From the NCBI RefSeq assembly GCF_023101765.2, contig NC_064213.1, positions 1,674,001 to 1,738,000 of the forward strand: a stretch of 64,000 nucleotides of DNA. The letters are read 5' to 3'. How positions within the stretch are numbered: position 1 is the stretch's first letter; every line of letters begins with the position of its first letter. Shown one piece after another: positions 42,976 through 54,377 of this stretch. Below the pieces are notes generated by a model, which did not search any database, was not told the origin of the DNA, and worked only from the letters and a program-made list of their open reading frames with translations. The DNA comes from Spodoptera frugiperda. Taxonomy: Eukaryota; Arthropoda; Insecta; Lepidoptera; Noctuidae. The translations under genes and the position numbers were made by a program.

Positions 42976-45194
42976 AACAAAATAAAGAGGCTAGGTGTGA
43001 GAGTGTGAGACGAAATTCAGCTGAATATAAAATATCATTACACAAATTAAAATTATCTATTACTAGAAGTAAATGGAGTCACCAATCTCTCAGAAATAGT
43101 GCACTCAATAAACTATCGGTAGGAAGGAAGCAAAATGTTTATATTACCTTTTTATGTCTAGTTTTTACTGCGTCTTTTTATTTCGCATCAAGATCTATCC
43201 GGAACTTATCGTGAACCTCATTTTCTCTTATATGCCATAAACTATTTACATCCCATCAGATAAAACGATGTTGGATATAAAAATATATGTCGCTTTTGTA
43301 GGTTTATAATCCACAGTTTTGAAAGAAAATCGGCTATTTGATATGTTGTGTGATTTAAAATACTTAAATACAAATTTATGATTTCCTCATTGATCAAAGC
43401 TGTACATATTCTATTATGTGTAAAAAAATTTACATCGATAAGCTTAATAACTCAATTTTAATTTGTCCACTTGAATTTTGATCTTTACATTACATTTTTT
43501 TTTATTTTCTCATTAAACTAGAGATAAATTATTTCATGAAGATTTAAAAAGTCAGAAGGATTATTTCTGCCAAGCGTTGTTATGACCTTGAAGAACCTGA
43601 ATGTTGACTGGACTTGACGGTAAAAACAAAAAACGCTACCCTTTCTTTTCTCATGGCCAACGTAGGTGGGATTAAACGATTACTCCGAGAAAGAAACGCC
43701 TCACTCAGTATTAACACACTAATACCAGGATTTATGTGCCTAGCTTACAAAATAAACTTTGGTTAGAATCAACCGTTTTTTTATCAAAATACTGGAACTA
43801 AAACATTCCAACAGAATAATATTAAACTAGTGTGCGTAGATTTAACAAGCATACAAAGGTCCAAAATCCAAAATGAGCAGTGTAACATAATTAAATAGTT
43901 GATAAATAAATACACACCAAATACTATGACGTCTCTTTAATTAAAGTATCAGAGAAAAATAATTAACATTTTCTCTTTGTGAGAAAACTTCAAATTGTTT
44001 CCAACTTTAGATTTCACGAATGAGAATTTTATCTAAATCTATTGTAAATAGAGATACTTATTTTAAGTGAGTATTTCATCTGAGTAATTTCGGCAACGGC
44101 GAAACGAAATGAGAGCAAGTTAACAAGGTTTTGGATAAAAATATTTTCAATTAGGTTCAAGAAAGCTTTTAGGAGACATTACCTTGATTCTAAAATGGAA
44201 ACCTTCAGTACTAATAAACCTGTATAATTTATTTCTTTAATTGTAGCCCGAGATATTATTTAACTATAAGTTATGACCACGGCGCAAAACCATGCATCAC
44301 AATTAGTCCCACTCTGGGCGGCAACAAGCTTTCCAAAACTTTAATGGCGCCCAACGAGGGCTCATACAATTAAACTAAACAACCGTGGTTAATATAATTA
44401 TTTTCAATGCTTTTGTTGGACTATAAGCATATACGAAAATTAGATTTTTAATTCAAAACCTGACCAAAATACCAAGCAATTAAAAATCTTAATGTAAAAT
44501 AACAAGTCAAATATTATTTTATCATTACTTCTCTATCAGAAACTAATTAGAAAACTTAAACATAAAATGTGCTCTCAGCCGTATTTAAAACGTAACCGAT
44601 CCGTAATAAGAGGGTGGCAAATGCAAATTACAAACTCTATAAAGTCGGGAAAGCCTCGACGGAGTTGTACGGCGGCACAGAAGGTCATTTCAACGTTCGA
44701 GACGTCTGATCCTATTAAATTACATAGTCAGACTTTTATTGGATTCCTCGCGTTTTTGATGTTGACTCTTTGATGTGAGATGGGTGTAGTGTAATCAATG
44801 TCCATTCGCACATAATATATTTTAGTGGACAAAATCCGAACGAAGTGAATTTTAACGAGGGACCATTTTGTTCAAGTGGATTTTGGGAGACGATTTGTTG
44901 AAGAACTTTCATCGTTGTTATCTACTACAAAATGGCATTAGGTATACTCGATTGAATTTATTTGAGCTTGCTTAGAGTAGTTGGTTAGTCTTTTTTATTT
45001 GCATAACGTTTCTCTTCATTGATATGATTTAAGAGTAATAATAATCTTGGTAAAATTTCACTAAAATATTTCTTTTTCCCTCTTTCTGCCTAATCCTAAA
45101 GTATTTTTATTTTAATTGTTCTCTTCTGAATTTACCATTTTCTTTAAAATTCACCCACTTTTTATTTAGTTATATATTTTTGAACTCTAAACAA
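42976..45194. other. Long non-coding stretch, nothing recognised
   Basis: About 2.2 kb. The frames at 42957-43214 and 44567-44773 (plus) have no recognisable domain and no good splice or initiation context. A GC-richer patch at 44640-44720 is unexplained. Confidence 0.45.
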
Positions 45195-45310
45195 CTCTTT
45201 GTGTGATCCACAAATTGTTGTTCCGGGTCAGGGCATCATGTGTATGTCAAGTTGTATATTTGTAAAAGCACCTACGACAGATGACAAAATCCTAGTGTGG
45301 GGGTAACATT
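45195..45310 (+). repeat. SINE family E, body fragment
   Basis: GTGTGATCCACAAATTGTTG, GTTCCGGGTCAGGGCATC and AATCCTAGTGTGGGGG-type end match the E body, plus strand. Confidence 0.7.
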
Positions 45311-45821
45311 AAAAAAAACATGATATGAATTTATCAAACATAGTATTTCTCTTAACAACTTGTCGCTCTCGCTAGCTATTCAACTTGAGATCACCAAATC
45401 CACCCACAATGTGTACTACAGGCACTTGGAACATAGTGAACAGTACTATCAAGAAACCTATACCAACACTTGAGAAGTTAATGAAAATTCTGAAGTAGAA
45501 CGCTTGCTATAGAAATTCCTCTTTACAAAAGATTAGAATTAGGTGATTTAAATTGCCCCACAGCTATTTATATTGCGAGCTAGTCCGTGATGAGATAATA
45601 AGCTGTCATAAGCACAGTATTGGATGTTTATGCTCAGTAGACTAATAGACTAATAGTCTATTTCATATCAAAAAGGATATCAAACATTTTGACCGTACAA
45701 TTCTATGTGTAGTTTTATATTTGATGGGAATACTGCTGTATTATTTTGGATATTATTTTGGAAAAAGTAAATTTTGTGTTACATTCTATGGTTAAATTTC
45801 TATCCTAAGACCATCTATGTG
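45311..45821. other. Non-coding, nothing recognised
   Basis: A tiny hairpin around AGACTAATAGACTAATAGTC (45645-45662) is the only structure seen. Confidence 0.45.
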
Positions 45822-45945
45822 CTCACTTCAGTACATAAAGCGTCAGACTGCGAACTCAAAATCGAAAAAAGCCCAGTAATACTTTGCCTGATCCGAAAAT
45901 GAAACCCGAGACCCCTTGTCCGGCCACCAACGAGGCTGTCATATC
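45822..45945 (-). repeat. SINE family C head
   Basis: Minus strand: CCTCGTTGGTGGCCGGACAA, GGGGTCTCGGGTTTCATTTT and AAAGTATTACTGGGCTTTTT. The tRNA-like head is internally shortened between the A and B boxes. The 82-codon frame is repeat-derived. Confidence 0.72.
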
Positions 45946-46299
45946 CTAATTGAATGTTTCTATAAAATATAATAATACTATCACTCAGAAAATGGCAATC
46001 AATTTGCCAACATACACGACTCATTATTAATTCATAATCACCAAAGAGTGCATTGGTTGCCAAATCTAATTAATAAATTGTATTTCCAGCATCAAAACTG
46101 TATTAGTATTATATGGTCGTTGTATAATCATTATGTATGAAACTGCAATAATTGAAATGTATGTTTATTTTGTTAGGTTCACATGTGTGTTTTAGATTAA
46201 ATGAAAGTAATATTATTATGTATCTAATCATGTTTCTCTAATTCGATTTGGTATTGTGCAGTGATGTGGCTAAATTGGGAGAATATTTTGTTTGTAAAC
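45946..46299. other. AT-rich, nothing recognised
   Basis: No gene or repeat recognised. Confidence 0.45.
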
Positions 46300-46450
46300 T
46301 AGTTTCACCCGCGGCTCCGTACACAATATTCTTGAGTACTGAACGGCCAGCAACGCACTTGTAACGCCTCTGGTGTTATGGGTGTCTATAGGCGGCGGCA
46401 ATTGCTTACCATTAGGTGATCCGGCTCCTCGTTTACCGACTTATAGCATA
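46300..46450 (+). repeat. Family F tip and family A 3' half
   Basis: CTAGTTTCACCCGCGGCTCC (F-like start) is followed by a family A end (AACGCACTTGTAACGCCTC, ATTGCTTACCATTAGGTGAT, CGACTTATAGCATAAG). Confidence 0.65.
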
Positions 46451-47547
46451 AGAATAAATTATACAAGATCTCGTGTATTAGAATAAAAAAATATGATTTC
46501 TTACTGAAAAATGTTCGAAAACTTTTCCTATTATCATAATATTGGTATTATTTGTATGTTAACCTTAAAGGTTCATATAAAATTCCGTCTTTTCCTATAT
46601 AGAAAGCCAATTATATTATCTTCCAGCATTTTGTTTTTTAAATTTTAAAAAAGCACCCTAAATAACGTGTTATTCTGACTTGAAGTCACAATCAAACATA
46701 CCTATTTGGAATACCAATATCAGCATGAACGATATAATGCAATTAACATATATTATTATTATTTTATGCATTATGCAATATTAATGTCCATATAAACTGG
46801 AGGTTTGAAAATCATTCGTTTATACAAAATATGTTTATTTGTTATGCTTAACCGACTTCAAAAAAATAGGTTTTCAGTTTGACCTGTATATAATATGGAT
46901 GTTATTGCACGATTGTATCGCGTTTCGCTGTACTGATTTTGTTGCGGTTTTTAGCATAGTATTTTAACTGATCTTGATGCGTGTTTCAGTACAGTATTTT
47001 TTAGACTTAGCTAAAGGTTTTAGGGATATTACTTGGCTTAAAAAAAGGTCAAGAAAATTGAAAAATAATTCTTTAACAATAAAATGATAATTTTGCTAAA
47101 CTATGTTCTATGTTTTTAGTTGATAAAAATGTTTTTTATTGCTTAAGTAGGTGTTTTTCTATTTCCATAACCATATTTCAAAGAAATATTCTATAAATCT
47201 GTGTTCTTAATTTTCTTATTTTGACAAACCTTTTATTTTGATCAAACACATCTATGCCTTATAAAAGTAATCCTATTTCACCACATAGCAATCCACATAA
47301 TTTATCCAATCCATTTTATCTAGCAAGTCCTTAGTGACGATTCTGCTAACGCACTTGGTTGAACGTATTATATTTGTTCTCGGTAACGAACAAACACGCG
47401 TTTTGTTAGTTAGTGACTAGTGTAGTGTATTCAGTACAAATATTTGTTTTACCTACGTATAGGTTGTCAGAAATTAGTTTTGCGTACATCGGATTAGTTT
47501 TAATGTTTGTGGGAATTGTATAATGTGATGATTATATTTTGATACTA
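46451..47547. other. AT-rich, nothing recognised
   Basis: About 1.1 kb with no supported feature. A short piece near 46853-46885 (CCGACTTCAAAAAAATAGG-like, then TTTTCAGTTTGACC) is similar in reverse to 50305-50345 and may be another repeat. Confidence 0.4.
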
Positions 47548-47925
47548 ACTAGTGCCTGCAGCTTTGCTCACATGGATTACGGATATTGTGACTTAGTTTT
47601 GTAAAATAAAAGTAGCCTAAGTCACTCCTTTATTTATCAGCTACCTGACAATAAAGGCCTCGTCGAAATTCATTTAACCATTTTAGAGATTAGCCGGAAC
47701 AAACAGTCTAACAAATTTTGTAAAAAAAAAGTATTTTTGTATATAATTTTTGTTTATCATACGTATATTCATATGCTCTAAATAATCTTACAAAGTACAT
47801 GTATCTCGGGAAAAAGTCACATTGGTACTTGCCGTTAGTAGCTTTCAAACCTGCGTCCTCTTGCCTGAGAAGCGAGCGTCTTAAACCTCTAGGCCACCAC
47901 GACGCACGCAACTGTCCGCATCTTT
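47548..47925. repeat. Family F repeat (plus) then SINE D (minus)
   Basis: 47548-47700: ACTAGTGCCTGCAGCTTTGC, AAAGTAGCCTAAGTCACTCC, TTTAGAGATTAGCCGGAACA. 47757-47925: reversed D head half (AAAAAGTCACATTGGTACTT, TGAGAAGCGAGCGTCTTAAA, CCTCTAGGCCACCACGACGC). Confidence 0.7.
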
Positions 47926-48251
47926 TCCCTTTATCCCAAAAACGTATCGTCTTATAGTCTACCCCTATGTACAAAGCCATACATTTTAATATTAACATAA
48001 AGGACTTTCGAAACAGCAACATCTATAGAGTTGTTTATTATTGCAACACATTGAATCGTGAGTCGAGCCCTTGAATAAACCAACTTCACTTTGACACTCC
48101 ACCATTGTTGACTGTCACAATAAATGATAATAACAATTGACAATGATATCGATGGGAATGTTTGCATCTGGGTAAATAGTAATGTATTATGTAAGTGTAA
48201 AGCTAGCAAATCTAGCTGGTATGTACATACGGCGCGTCGCTCAAAGAGCCA

Positions 48252-48395
48252 GACTACCACAGATAGGGCCCAGTATGGCTGATGCCCGATACGTAACAGG
48301 TTACCGGGGCCCTAAGAACGGGGTGGTTTTTAGTCAGTAAGAGTCTGACACTCCCTTTTGCTTCACCCAATGTGGGAGAAGTCATTGGAAAATCA
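48252..48395 (+). repeat. Family B repeat
   Basis: ACTACCACAGATAGGGCCCA, GAACGGGGTGGTTTTTAGTC, GAGTCTGACACTCCCTTTTG and GAGAAGTCATTGG; a central piece is missing. Confidence 0.75.
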
Positions 48396-49059
48396 TAAAA
48401 TTGGAAAGTGAAACAAAGTTAGTATGTATATGTAGTGTAGGTACATAGTTAACTTTGTGGTATAACTCTGTTTTTGGTATAAAGGTTAAATACAACTTTG
48501 TTAAGTGACATATACATAGTTTATTACACATCACAAAGAAGGAAGATTTTTATAGGATGACGACAAAGGAGTCGGTAGATTATCTGATGGTAAGCGATCA
48601 GCGCAGCGCAACAACACCAACAGAGAAGGTGGCTTTTAGTAACCAAACATTCAGTTTTGATAAATATTATTTCTTAGTCACAGAATACCATCTATTTCAA
48701 AGCAAACCCATAAATATAAAGCAAAGACATAAATTATAAACACCCTTAATTTACAACCAATCCCTTTATTTCGGCAGTGACATTCTAAATTCCTATTGCT
48801 AACATATGTTGAGAACAACGCCATCTATTAACGATACCCTTTCATTTAATGTAAAATCTCGTTACCCAAGGGTTGCCAAGTTATTAAAAGCACTTACACA
48901 CGATTTTATTAAGCTATAAAATCGCTTCATGACTTTTATTACTGGCTGGTAATTGTTAAAGTCGTTTAATGTTGGGATATAGTCACTCAGTCGATCATGA
49001 TTAAAGTAAAGTTATTGATTATAAGTAAACATTAAACAATGTCACAGTGTGGGAGAGCC
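48396..49059. other. Non-coding with a short A-family end
   Basis: 48560-48605 (GATTATCTGATGGTAAGCGA then TCAGCGC) is a reversed family A end. The 60-codon frame over it is not a gene. Confidence 0.45.
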
Positions 49060-49302
49060 ATGCTTCGGCACGAATGGGTCTACTTGAAACAACGCTTGTG
49101 TTGTGTTTCGTTGTGTAAGTGTCTCCGGTAACCTTACCGGAGGCCCTTCCCAATCCCCGATTCCCTAACAACCCATAAATTCCTAACCCCCAAAAGGCCC
49201 GGCACTTGTAACGCCTCTGGCGTTTCGGGTGTCCATGGGCGGAGGCGGTTGCTTACCATCAGGTGATCCGTCAAATTGTTTATCGGCTTATACCATAAAA
49301 AA
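49060..49302 (+). repeat. Family A repeat, near full length
   Basis: GAGAGCCATGCTTCGGCACG at the left end, then CTTCCCAATCCCCGATTCCC, CGCCTCTGGCGTTTCGGG, TTGCTTACCATCAGGTGATC and an ATACCATAAAAAAATAC tail. It lacks the CCACGGCTTCAC part of the 4.7-kb copy. Confidence 0.8.
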
Positions 49303-51084
49303 ATACATTGTTATGAGTAAAAGATGGGAGTTCCATTTTTTTATTTGTGGTGCTAAGATTTTTGGTGCGTTCTTTCAGAAAATAATTCTGTTTTCTACCA
49401 ATACGAACAGGACTCAAAGAAATTCTTATTAAGTAATATCCAATTTGGCCCATCCGTTCGGATAATAGAAGAAAAATTATTCAGTTAACATTAATTATAA
49501 ATTAATAAGTAAAAACTATTTGCATACCAAAATGTTAAAACAACATGCTTAATTGGCGAATGTTGTTTTAACTTTTAAGATTCTATTTAATTCAGCATAA
49601 AAATTAAAATGTTTTTCATTAAAACTAAAATCATGACGTCAAGTCAAGCACCGCAGGTGAGCCTAATAAAAACTTGTAGCGTCAACAAAAAAACAATTGC
49701 TTTAAATTTGAAGGAAATCACTCGCAATAACCTCGAGTGCTGAACTTTTATAAGTCGTAAAGTTTACCTTTTTTTCATACCGTACTTAAGTGTGGATCTA
49801 GGCTTGCCCCTATTTTATTCAAGGTCGAAAAAGGTTACTATTACGTAAACATAATACGAATATTTGCTAACAGGACTTTAGAAAATATGGTAAAAATAAG
49901 TTATTTTAATATATTATAAGAATTCATTTTCTAAATCCTCAACACAATGGTTCACGTAAAAATATAGTTGGAATTGCAGTGATAAGCTTGAACATAAAAC
50001 CTCCAGATCACTAAACTTACAACTTTATTCATCATCGATTTTCAGCTTATACCTAATATATTTTTTTTATTCGACAAAAACTAATGCTTGACTACAATCC
50101 CACCTAATAGGAGGAACTAGGAATATAAAACTTTTTTATAAGAAAAGGGATCCGCCTTCCCTTTTTTCTCGTCTCTATTTTTTTTTAAGTCATATACCCT
50201 TAAATCAGGCACCCTTTAGTAATATTACACATAAAAATATCATAAATCGCATCAAAATTGGTTCACCCAAACGCGAGATAACCGCGTACAAACTTACATA
50301 CATACGGGTCAAACTGAAAACCTTAGTTTTTTTAAGTCGATTAAAAACTGAACCCTTAACATCTAAATAAGCTGTCACAACTGCACTAACTAGGCGCATC
50401 TCACTCTAAGACATTTTTAAAATACTTTTAATTCCTACTTAAACCCTGTGCTCTTCCTTCAGAGCCAATCGAACACAAGGAGCTGGGTTTCAATAAATGG
50501 TTTAATTAAATTCAACAGTTTCTAGTTCAGTTAGAACGCTTAGTCTTAGAACATTTCGATTTGCGACATCGCCGCATGATCAGCTCTCGATTAACGCCTC
50601 CATTTGAGCTTGGTATAGACTTGGTGTGAGCTAGCTCTGTGTTTCCCAAAGATTGTTCTGTCCTGGCCTGGTTCTGATATTTAATATATTGAAGAGTTTT
50701 GTATCCAAACTGCTTTTGCTGTTTAAGATATTTTTTAATCGAACTGCTTGGTAAAGGAGGAGGTGAATCACCTGATGGTAAGCAATCGGCACCGCCTATG
50801 TTAAAGTCAAAATTATTGATTTCAAATAAACCAAGAAGGCACTTTTGAACGTCAAAGCAAATATAATAATATTAAAAACTGTCTGTCGGTCAGTTCTTTA
50901 GTGAAGCTATTTGCTCGTTCTAAATTGTAAATTCCTATGGAGAAGAACGAGCAAGAGATTCCTTAGGTTATGGATACCTGAACTTAAGAGGAACGCTGAT
51001 TTGGGAATTAGGGATAACCCACTTTTATCTGTACTTAGACGGTAATATGCATCGACCAATCAATAGGATTTTTTTAAATCTATA
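49303..51084. other. Non-coding with one short A-family end
   Basis: 50757-50800 (GAATCACCTGATGGTAAGCA) is a reversed family A end. Frames at 49229-49432 and 50205-50399 are featureless. A pyrimidine-rich acceptor-like TCTTCCTTCAG at 50451-50461 has no matching donor nearby. Confidence 0.45.
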
Positions 51085-51172
51085 CTGATGTTATAAAGCT
51101 GAAGGGTTTGTTTGTTTGTTTAAACGCGCTTATCTAAAGCGGGTGAAACCGCGTGGAAGTATCTAGTAAGGT
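51085..51172 (+). repeat. Family F / non-LTR fragment
   Basis: AGCTGAAGGGTTTGTTTGTT, AACGCGCTTATCTAAAG and GGGTGAAACCGCGTGG are typical lepidopteran non-LTR debris. Confidence 0.5.
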
Positions 51173-51404
51173 GATAATATTGCGATTTTTTATTTTATTT
51201 TGGGAAACGCTGAATTCTAGTACAATTTCAGTCAAACTAAACCGTGTAACAATATAAGGGGTGTTCTCGAAGACGTTTATTGATGTGTGAATAGAGTTAA
51301 GTCTTGTAATTAGTTCGAGATAATAGGGGGTGAGTCAATTACCATATCTTGGTAAAAGACAATGTAAACTTACCAGTATCTTATAAGTACCAGTTTAAGA
51401 GTCT

Positions 51405-51525
51405 CTAACGAGTTACCGGAGCTCCGGCTCTAAAAACAGGAGTAGGAACGGAGTGGTTTTTAGTCAGTAAAAGTCTGACACTCCTCGATGTCATTCAACG
51501 ATTTTTTGATTTTCCAACCTCAAAA
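51405..51525 (+). repeat. Family B repeat, 3' part
   Basis: AACGAGTTACCGGAGCTCCG, GGAGTAGGAACGGAGTGG, CAGTAAAAGTCTGACACTCC, then an eroded tail. Confidence 0.72.
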
Positions 51526-51877
51526 AGAAAGAAAGGAACATACACATAGATCACATTACACTAAAAATCAGTCATAGTCTACTAAAAATTATATAACCAA
51601 CCTATATCAACTTTCAAATATTATTCCAAAACACAATTACTACACATTTTTATTACATTCCTAATAATTGCCAAACAAATAATAAACTAACTTATTTTAT
51701 TCCCCGCTACTAAAAACAAATATAACATAGTACTATATAACAAATAACTTCCACTTATTAAGTACTCAATAAATAAGTAGGTCAACCATATATTACATTA
51801 TATATTATATCGGCTTAACATATATATAGGTTATATGGATATAAAAAATACATCAAACCTACATAAATTGGCATTAA
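51526..51877. other. AT-rich, nothing recognised
   Basis: No gene or repeat recognised. Confidence 0.45.
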
Positions 51878-52212
51878 GGGCCTATGCACACCGCGTTTTT
51901 AAAACGCGCCGTCGACCCGCGTTTGTAGCGATACAGACGCGATACGCACGCAAGTTAGACGCAGCCTGTAGACCTTTGCACACCTGACGCGCGTGTGTAG
52001 CGAAACAGACGCGATGCAAACGCGTGTGTGTAGCGATACAGACGCGATGCAAACGCGCGTGTGTAGCGATGCAGACGCGATGCAAACGCGCGTGTGTATC
52101 GATACACACGCGCCGGTGCCGCGCGTTTGTATCGATACAAACGACAACAAACTGCTCTGCAGGAGAAAAACGCGCCGGCGACGCGTTTAAAAAACGTGGT
52201 GTGCATAGGCCC
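51878..52212. mobile_element. Harbinger-like MITE with internal 33-bp minisatellite
   Basis: A 335-bp element with ends GGGCCTATGCACACC...GGTGTGCATAGGCCC, inverted repeats of about 35-45 bp, and TAA on each side (51875-51877, 52213-52215). A 3-bp TAA/TTA duplication with GGGCC ends fits the PIF/Harbinger group. The interior holds four to six copies of a 33-bp unit (GCGTGTGTAGCGATACAGAC plus GCGATGCAAAC) and perfect palindromes at 52088-52113 (26 bp) and 52124-52143 (20 bp), each centred on ATCGAT. The GC-rich, CpG-dense core contrasts sharply with its surroundings. Because 33 is divisible by 3, open frames run through it on both strands in several frames; none is a gene. Confidence 0.85.
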
Positions 52213-52939
52213 TAAGTCTCGTCATAGTACGCGTTCATATCTAAGGAGTTTTTACTCACTTGGCATGTCGCTGTTCATTGAATCATATTTGACAAATTTT
52301 AATATGGCTGCTGTTTTCAGATCATTGATTTATTTAGAGACTAGCTGTTACTTGAGGCTTTGCTTGCATAGTCTAATAACATTAGTAGCTTCCAGGTATA
52401 AAAATTATCTCCTTTATTAATTTTGTCAAATTCATTGTCAATCATTTATGTGAGTAGGCCGTTGAACATAATAATTATATATGATTACTAACTTCTGCCA
52501 GCGGCTTCGCCCGTATACCCGTGGGATAAAAAGTATTCTATCACACATACCAGCTCACACTTTGTCTGTATTCCGAATTTCATCAAAATCCGTTCAATAG
52601 TTTCTGCGTGATTGACGGAAAAACATCAAGACAACCAGATTTTTACATTTATAGTACCTATGCGTAACAATATTAGTGTGATAAATTCTTAGACTCTACT
52701 CTTTAATTTATGTAAATAACTTTAAAATAGCTTAACGTTTTAGAATTCCTGGAAAGGATGTTTGAAGTAGTAAGTATTCAAATTATTTAACTTCAAAACT
52801 TAACTGTTTATCGTAATAAAATGAATGTAATCGTTTTATTGTTTTAAATACTTGTTTCGAAAAACCCGTCAAAAATGAAGAATATTTACTTTATTGCACA
52901 CTCCTTTTTCCATATCTTTACTTGTTTTATTAATTTTAA
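52213..52939. repeat. Non-coding with family F pieces
   Basis: 52330-52360 (TAGCTGTTACTTGAGGCTTT) and 52480-52665 (CTTCTGCCAGCGGCTTCGCC, ATTTCATCAAAATCCGTTCA, GCGTGATTGACGGAAAAACA) are non-LTR-type 3'-end repeats. The rest is unremarkable. Confidence 0.6.
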
Positions 52940-53092
52940 CGTTGTCCCACACAAGGATTTTCTCCTGTATTATAGGTACGTTTACTAACACACAAGTTCA
53001 CATACGAATGACACCCAGACCCGAAACAATAATTTGTGGATCACACAAAGATCTGCTCCCAGCCACCGCACCAATCGTGTAGTCAAAATAAT
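52940..53092 (-). repeat. SINE family E, B box lost
   Basis: GTCCCACACAAGGATTTTCT, ACACCCAGACCCGAAACAAT and CCAGCCACCGCACCAATCGT (reverse orientation). The segment containing the B box is deleted. Confidence 0.75.
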
Positions 53093-53290
53093 CAGTCAAT
53101 TTATTTTATCATCACAATATTTTCACCACATTTCTTCAATCACACTCCTCCAATAGTTTACTTTAATAACGTAATGTAAGCCTAATATTTAATTAACGTC
53201 AATATTTGTAACATTTTAAAGAATAATTAATACTCACCTGATTAAATGCTATGAAATTAGACATTACTTTTATCTGAGATCAAACGGATG

Positions 53291-53298
53291 TGACGTCA
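53291..53298 (+). promoter_or_regulatory. CRE/ATF-type palindrome in the LTR
   Basis: TGACGTCA, the perfect consensus bound by CREB/ATF family bZIP factors, lies 66 bp upstream of the TATA-like box in U3 and is present in both LTRs. The regulatory role is inferred. Confidence 0.45.
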
Positions 53299-53363
53299 TG
53301 TGATACTTATTTCTTACCTAATACCAAGCATTTAAAATCAAAACATACATAATTATACCTAAT

Positions 53364-53371
53364 TATAAATA
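53364..53371 (+). promoter_or_regulatory. TATA-like box of the LTR promoter
   Basis: TATAAATA in the 5' LTR, with transcription expected to begin some 25-35 bp downstream. AT-rich context lowers certainty. Confidence 0.4.
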
Positions 53372-53547
53372 TTTGTTATTTTGTTGTTTATTAATAGTGT
53401 TGTTATAGTTGTAATAATTTAATAGTGAATAATAATTAAGATAGTCGGTTGATCTTGCGAGTTAAAATAATCAAGTGTACGAGTCGGGTGCGGGCAGTCA
53501 GTTTTTGGCCGTTACCACGGAAGGAAGTTTATTGTGAAAATAAGTGT

Positions 53548-53553
53548 AATAAA
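53548..53553 (+). terminator. Polyadenylation hexamer in the LTR
   Basis: AATAAA in the LTR. The equivalent position in the 3' LTR would direct 3'-end formation of the element RNA. Confidence 0.4.
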
Positions 53554-53619
53554 GTGTTTGCTTGAAGAATTGTTGGATTTAATTTCTACAATCCCTAACC
53601 CTGAAACTATTACCCTATA

Positions 53620-54377
53620 GTTTCAGAAGTGGGATCAGCGAGAAATTTCAATTTTTCGTACCACGCCTACAGAAGGAAAACAGAAAACCGTAAGTGTTCC
53701 GTTTCTTTTTCTTATTTAATGTACATGGTAGGGACAGCTGATTATTAATATAAAGTGAACATTAGTGTTTATTATATTACAAATCCAGATTTGTAAGTAC
53801 CGACGAAACTGTATTTTTTTTTTCTTCCCTTTCTGGGCTGAAAACAGTGCGAATTAAAGATTAAAGTGGAACAAAATGTCATACCTTATATAATATTATT
53901 ATAGGTACATAATTTTTTTTTTATTCATTCTTAGACGTTTCTTTCCACGTGAATACATTTATTATATTTAAATGCAATTGATTTAGTGCAATCAATACCA
54001 TGTAGTTGTTCTTGTTTTTGTTTTTTTTATACTAGTGTTGTTTTTCTTTTCGCGATCACGTGTGTGTGTCACCATCTGTTTTGTGCGTGTGTGCAGATTT
54101 TTATCATAGCAGATGAACAAAACAATCAAGACCACAGATATAGGTGGATAGTCCGTTGGTGGTCGTCAGTTTATAACAGTTGGATGAATTCAATTAAGGT
54201 TTATCTGCTCCTTCTAATGGGCAAAAACTTTGCCCGTCTTAGGAGGACATGGGGTAATGATAAATAAAAACCATATAAGTGTCAATGTACTGATAATGAA
54301 ATCTAACTATAATAACGTTCAGTAAATGGTATAGCATTAGTTTATTAAGCTGTTTTGGTCAGTTTCAGTTGATTCTT
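53620..54377 (+). other. Ty3 leader with candidate PBS and possible intron
   Basis: A PBS-like TGGGATCAGCGAG starts at 53630, about ten bases after the LTR, an unusual offset. The leader contains many ATG codons before Gag. A consensus donor (AACC/GTAAGTG, intron from 53690) and an acceptor directly before Gag (AGTTTCAG, ending 54368) would remove 679 nt and place the Gag ATG nine bases after the junction. Splicing is inferred from these signals only. The 93-codon frame at 53986-54267 has no ATG at its start and no recognisable domain. Confidence 0.5.

Larger units (their letters stand above)
53175..53619 (+). repeat. 5' LTR of the Ty3/gypsy element
   Basis: Starts TGTAAGCCTAATATTT and ends ACCCTATA, so the ends are TG...TA rather than TG...CA. 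It contains a palindromic TGACGTCA, a TATA-like TATAAATA and a polyadenylation hexamer AATAAA in the order expected for U3-R. Confidence 0.92.

Noticed and set aside
42957..43214. 85-codon plus frame
   Set aside because: Begins in the tail of a family B repeat and continues into AT-rich DNA without domain features.
44567..44773. 68-codon plus frame over a GC-richer patch
   Set aside because: No recognisable family, no clear start context or splice sites; composition alone is not enough.
47708..48260. Two overlapping ~100-codon minus frames
   Set aside because: They run through SINE D and family B boundaries, with no coding signature.
51882..52420. Several overlapping 62-108 codon frames with Cys/His/Arg repeats on both strands
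   Set aside because: They arise because the 33-bp minisatellite unit is a multiple of three; the same DNA is open in several frames at once, which is not how a gene looks.
53986..54267. 93-codon frame in the Ty3 leader
   Set aside because: Opens at GTG, no recognisable domain, lies within the proposed leader intron and after many upstream ATGs.
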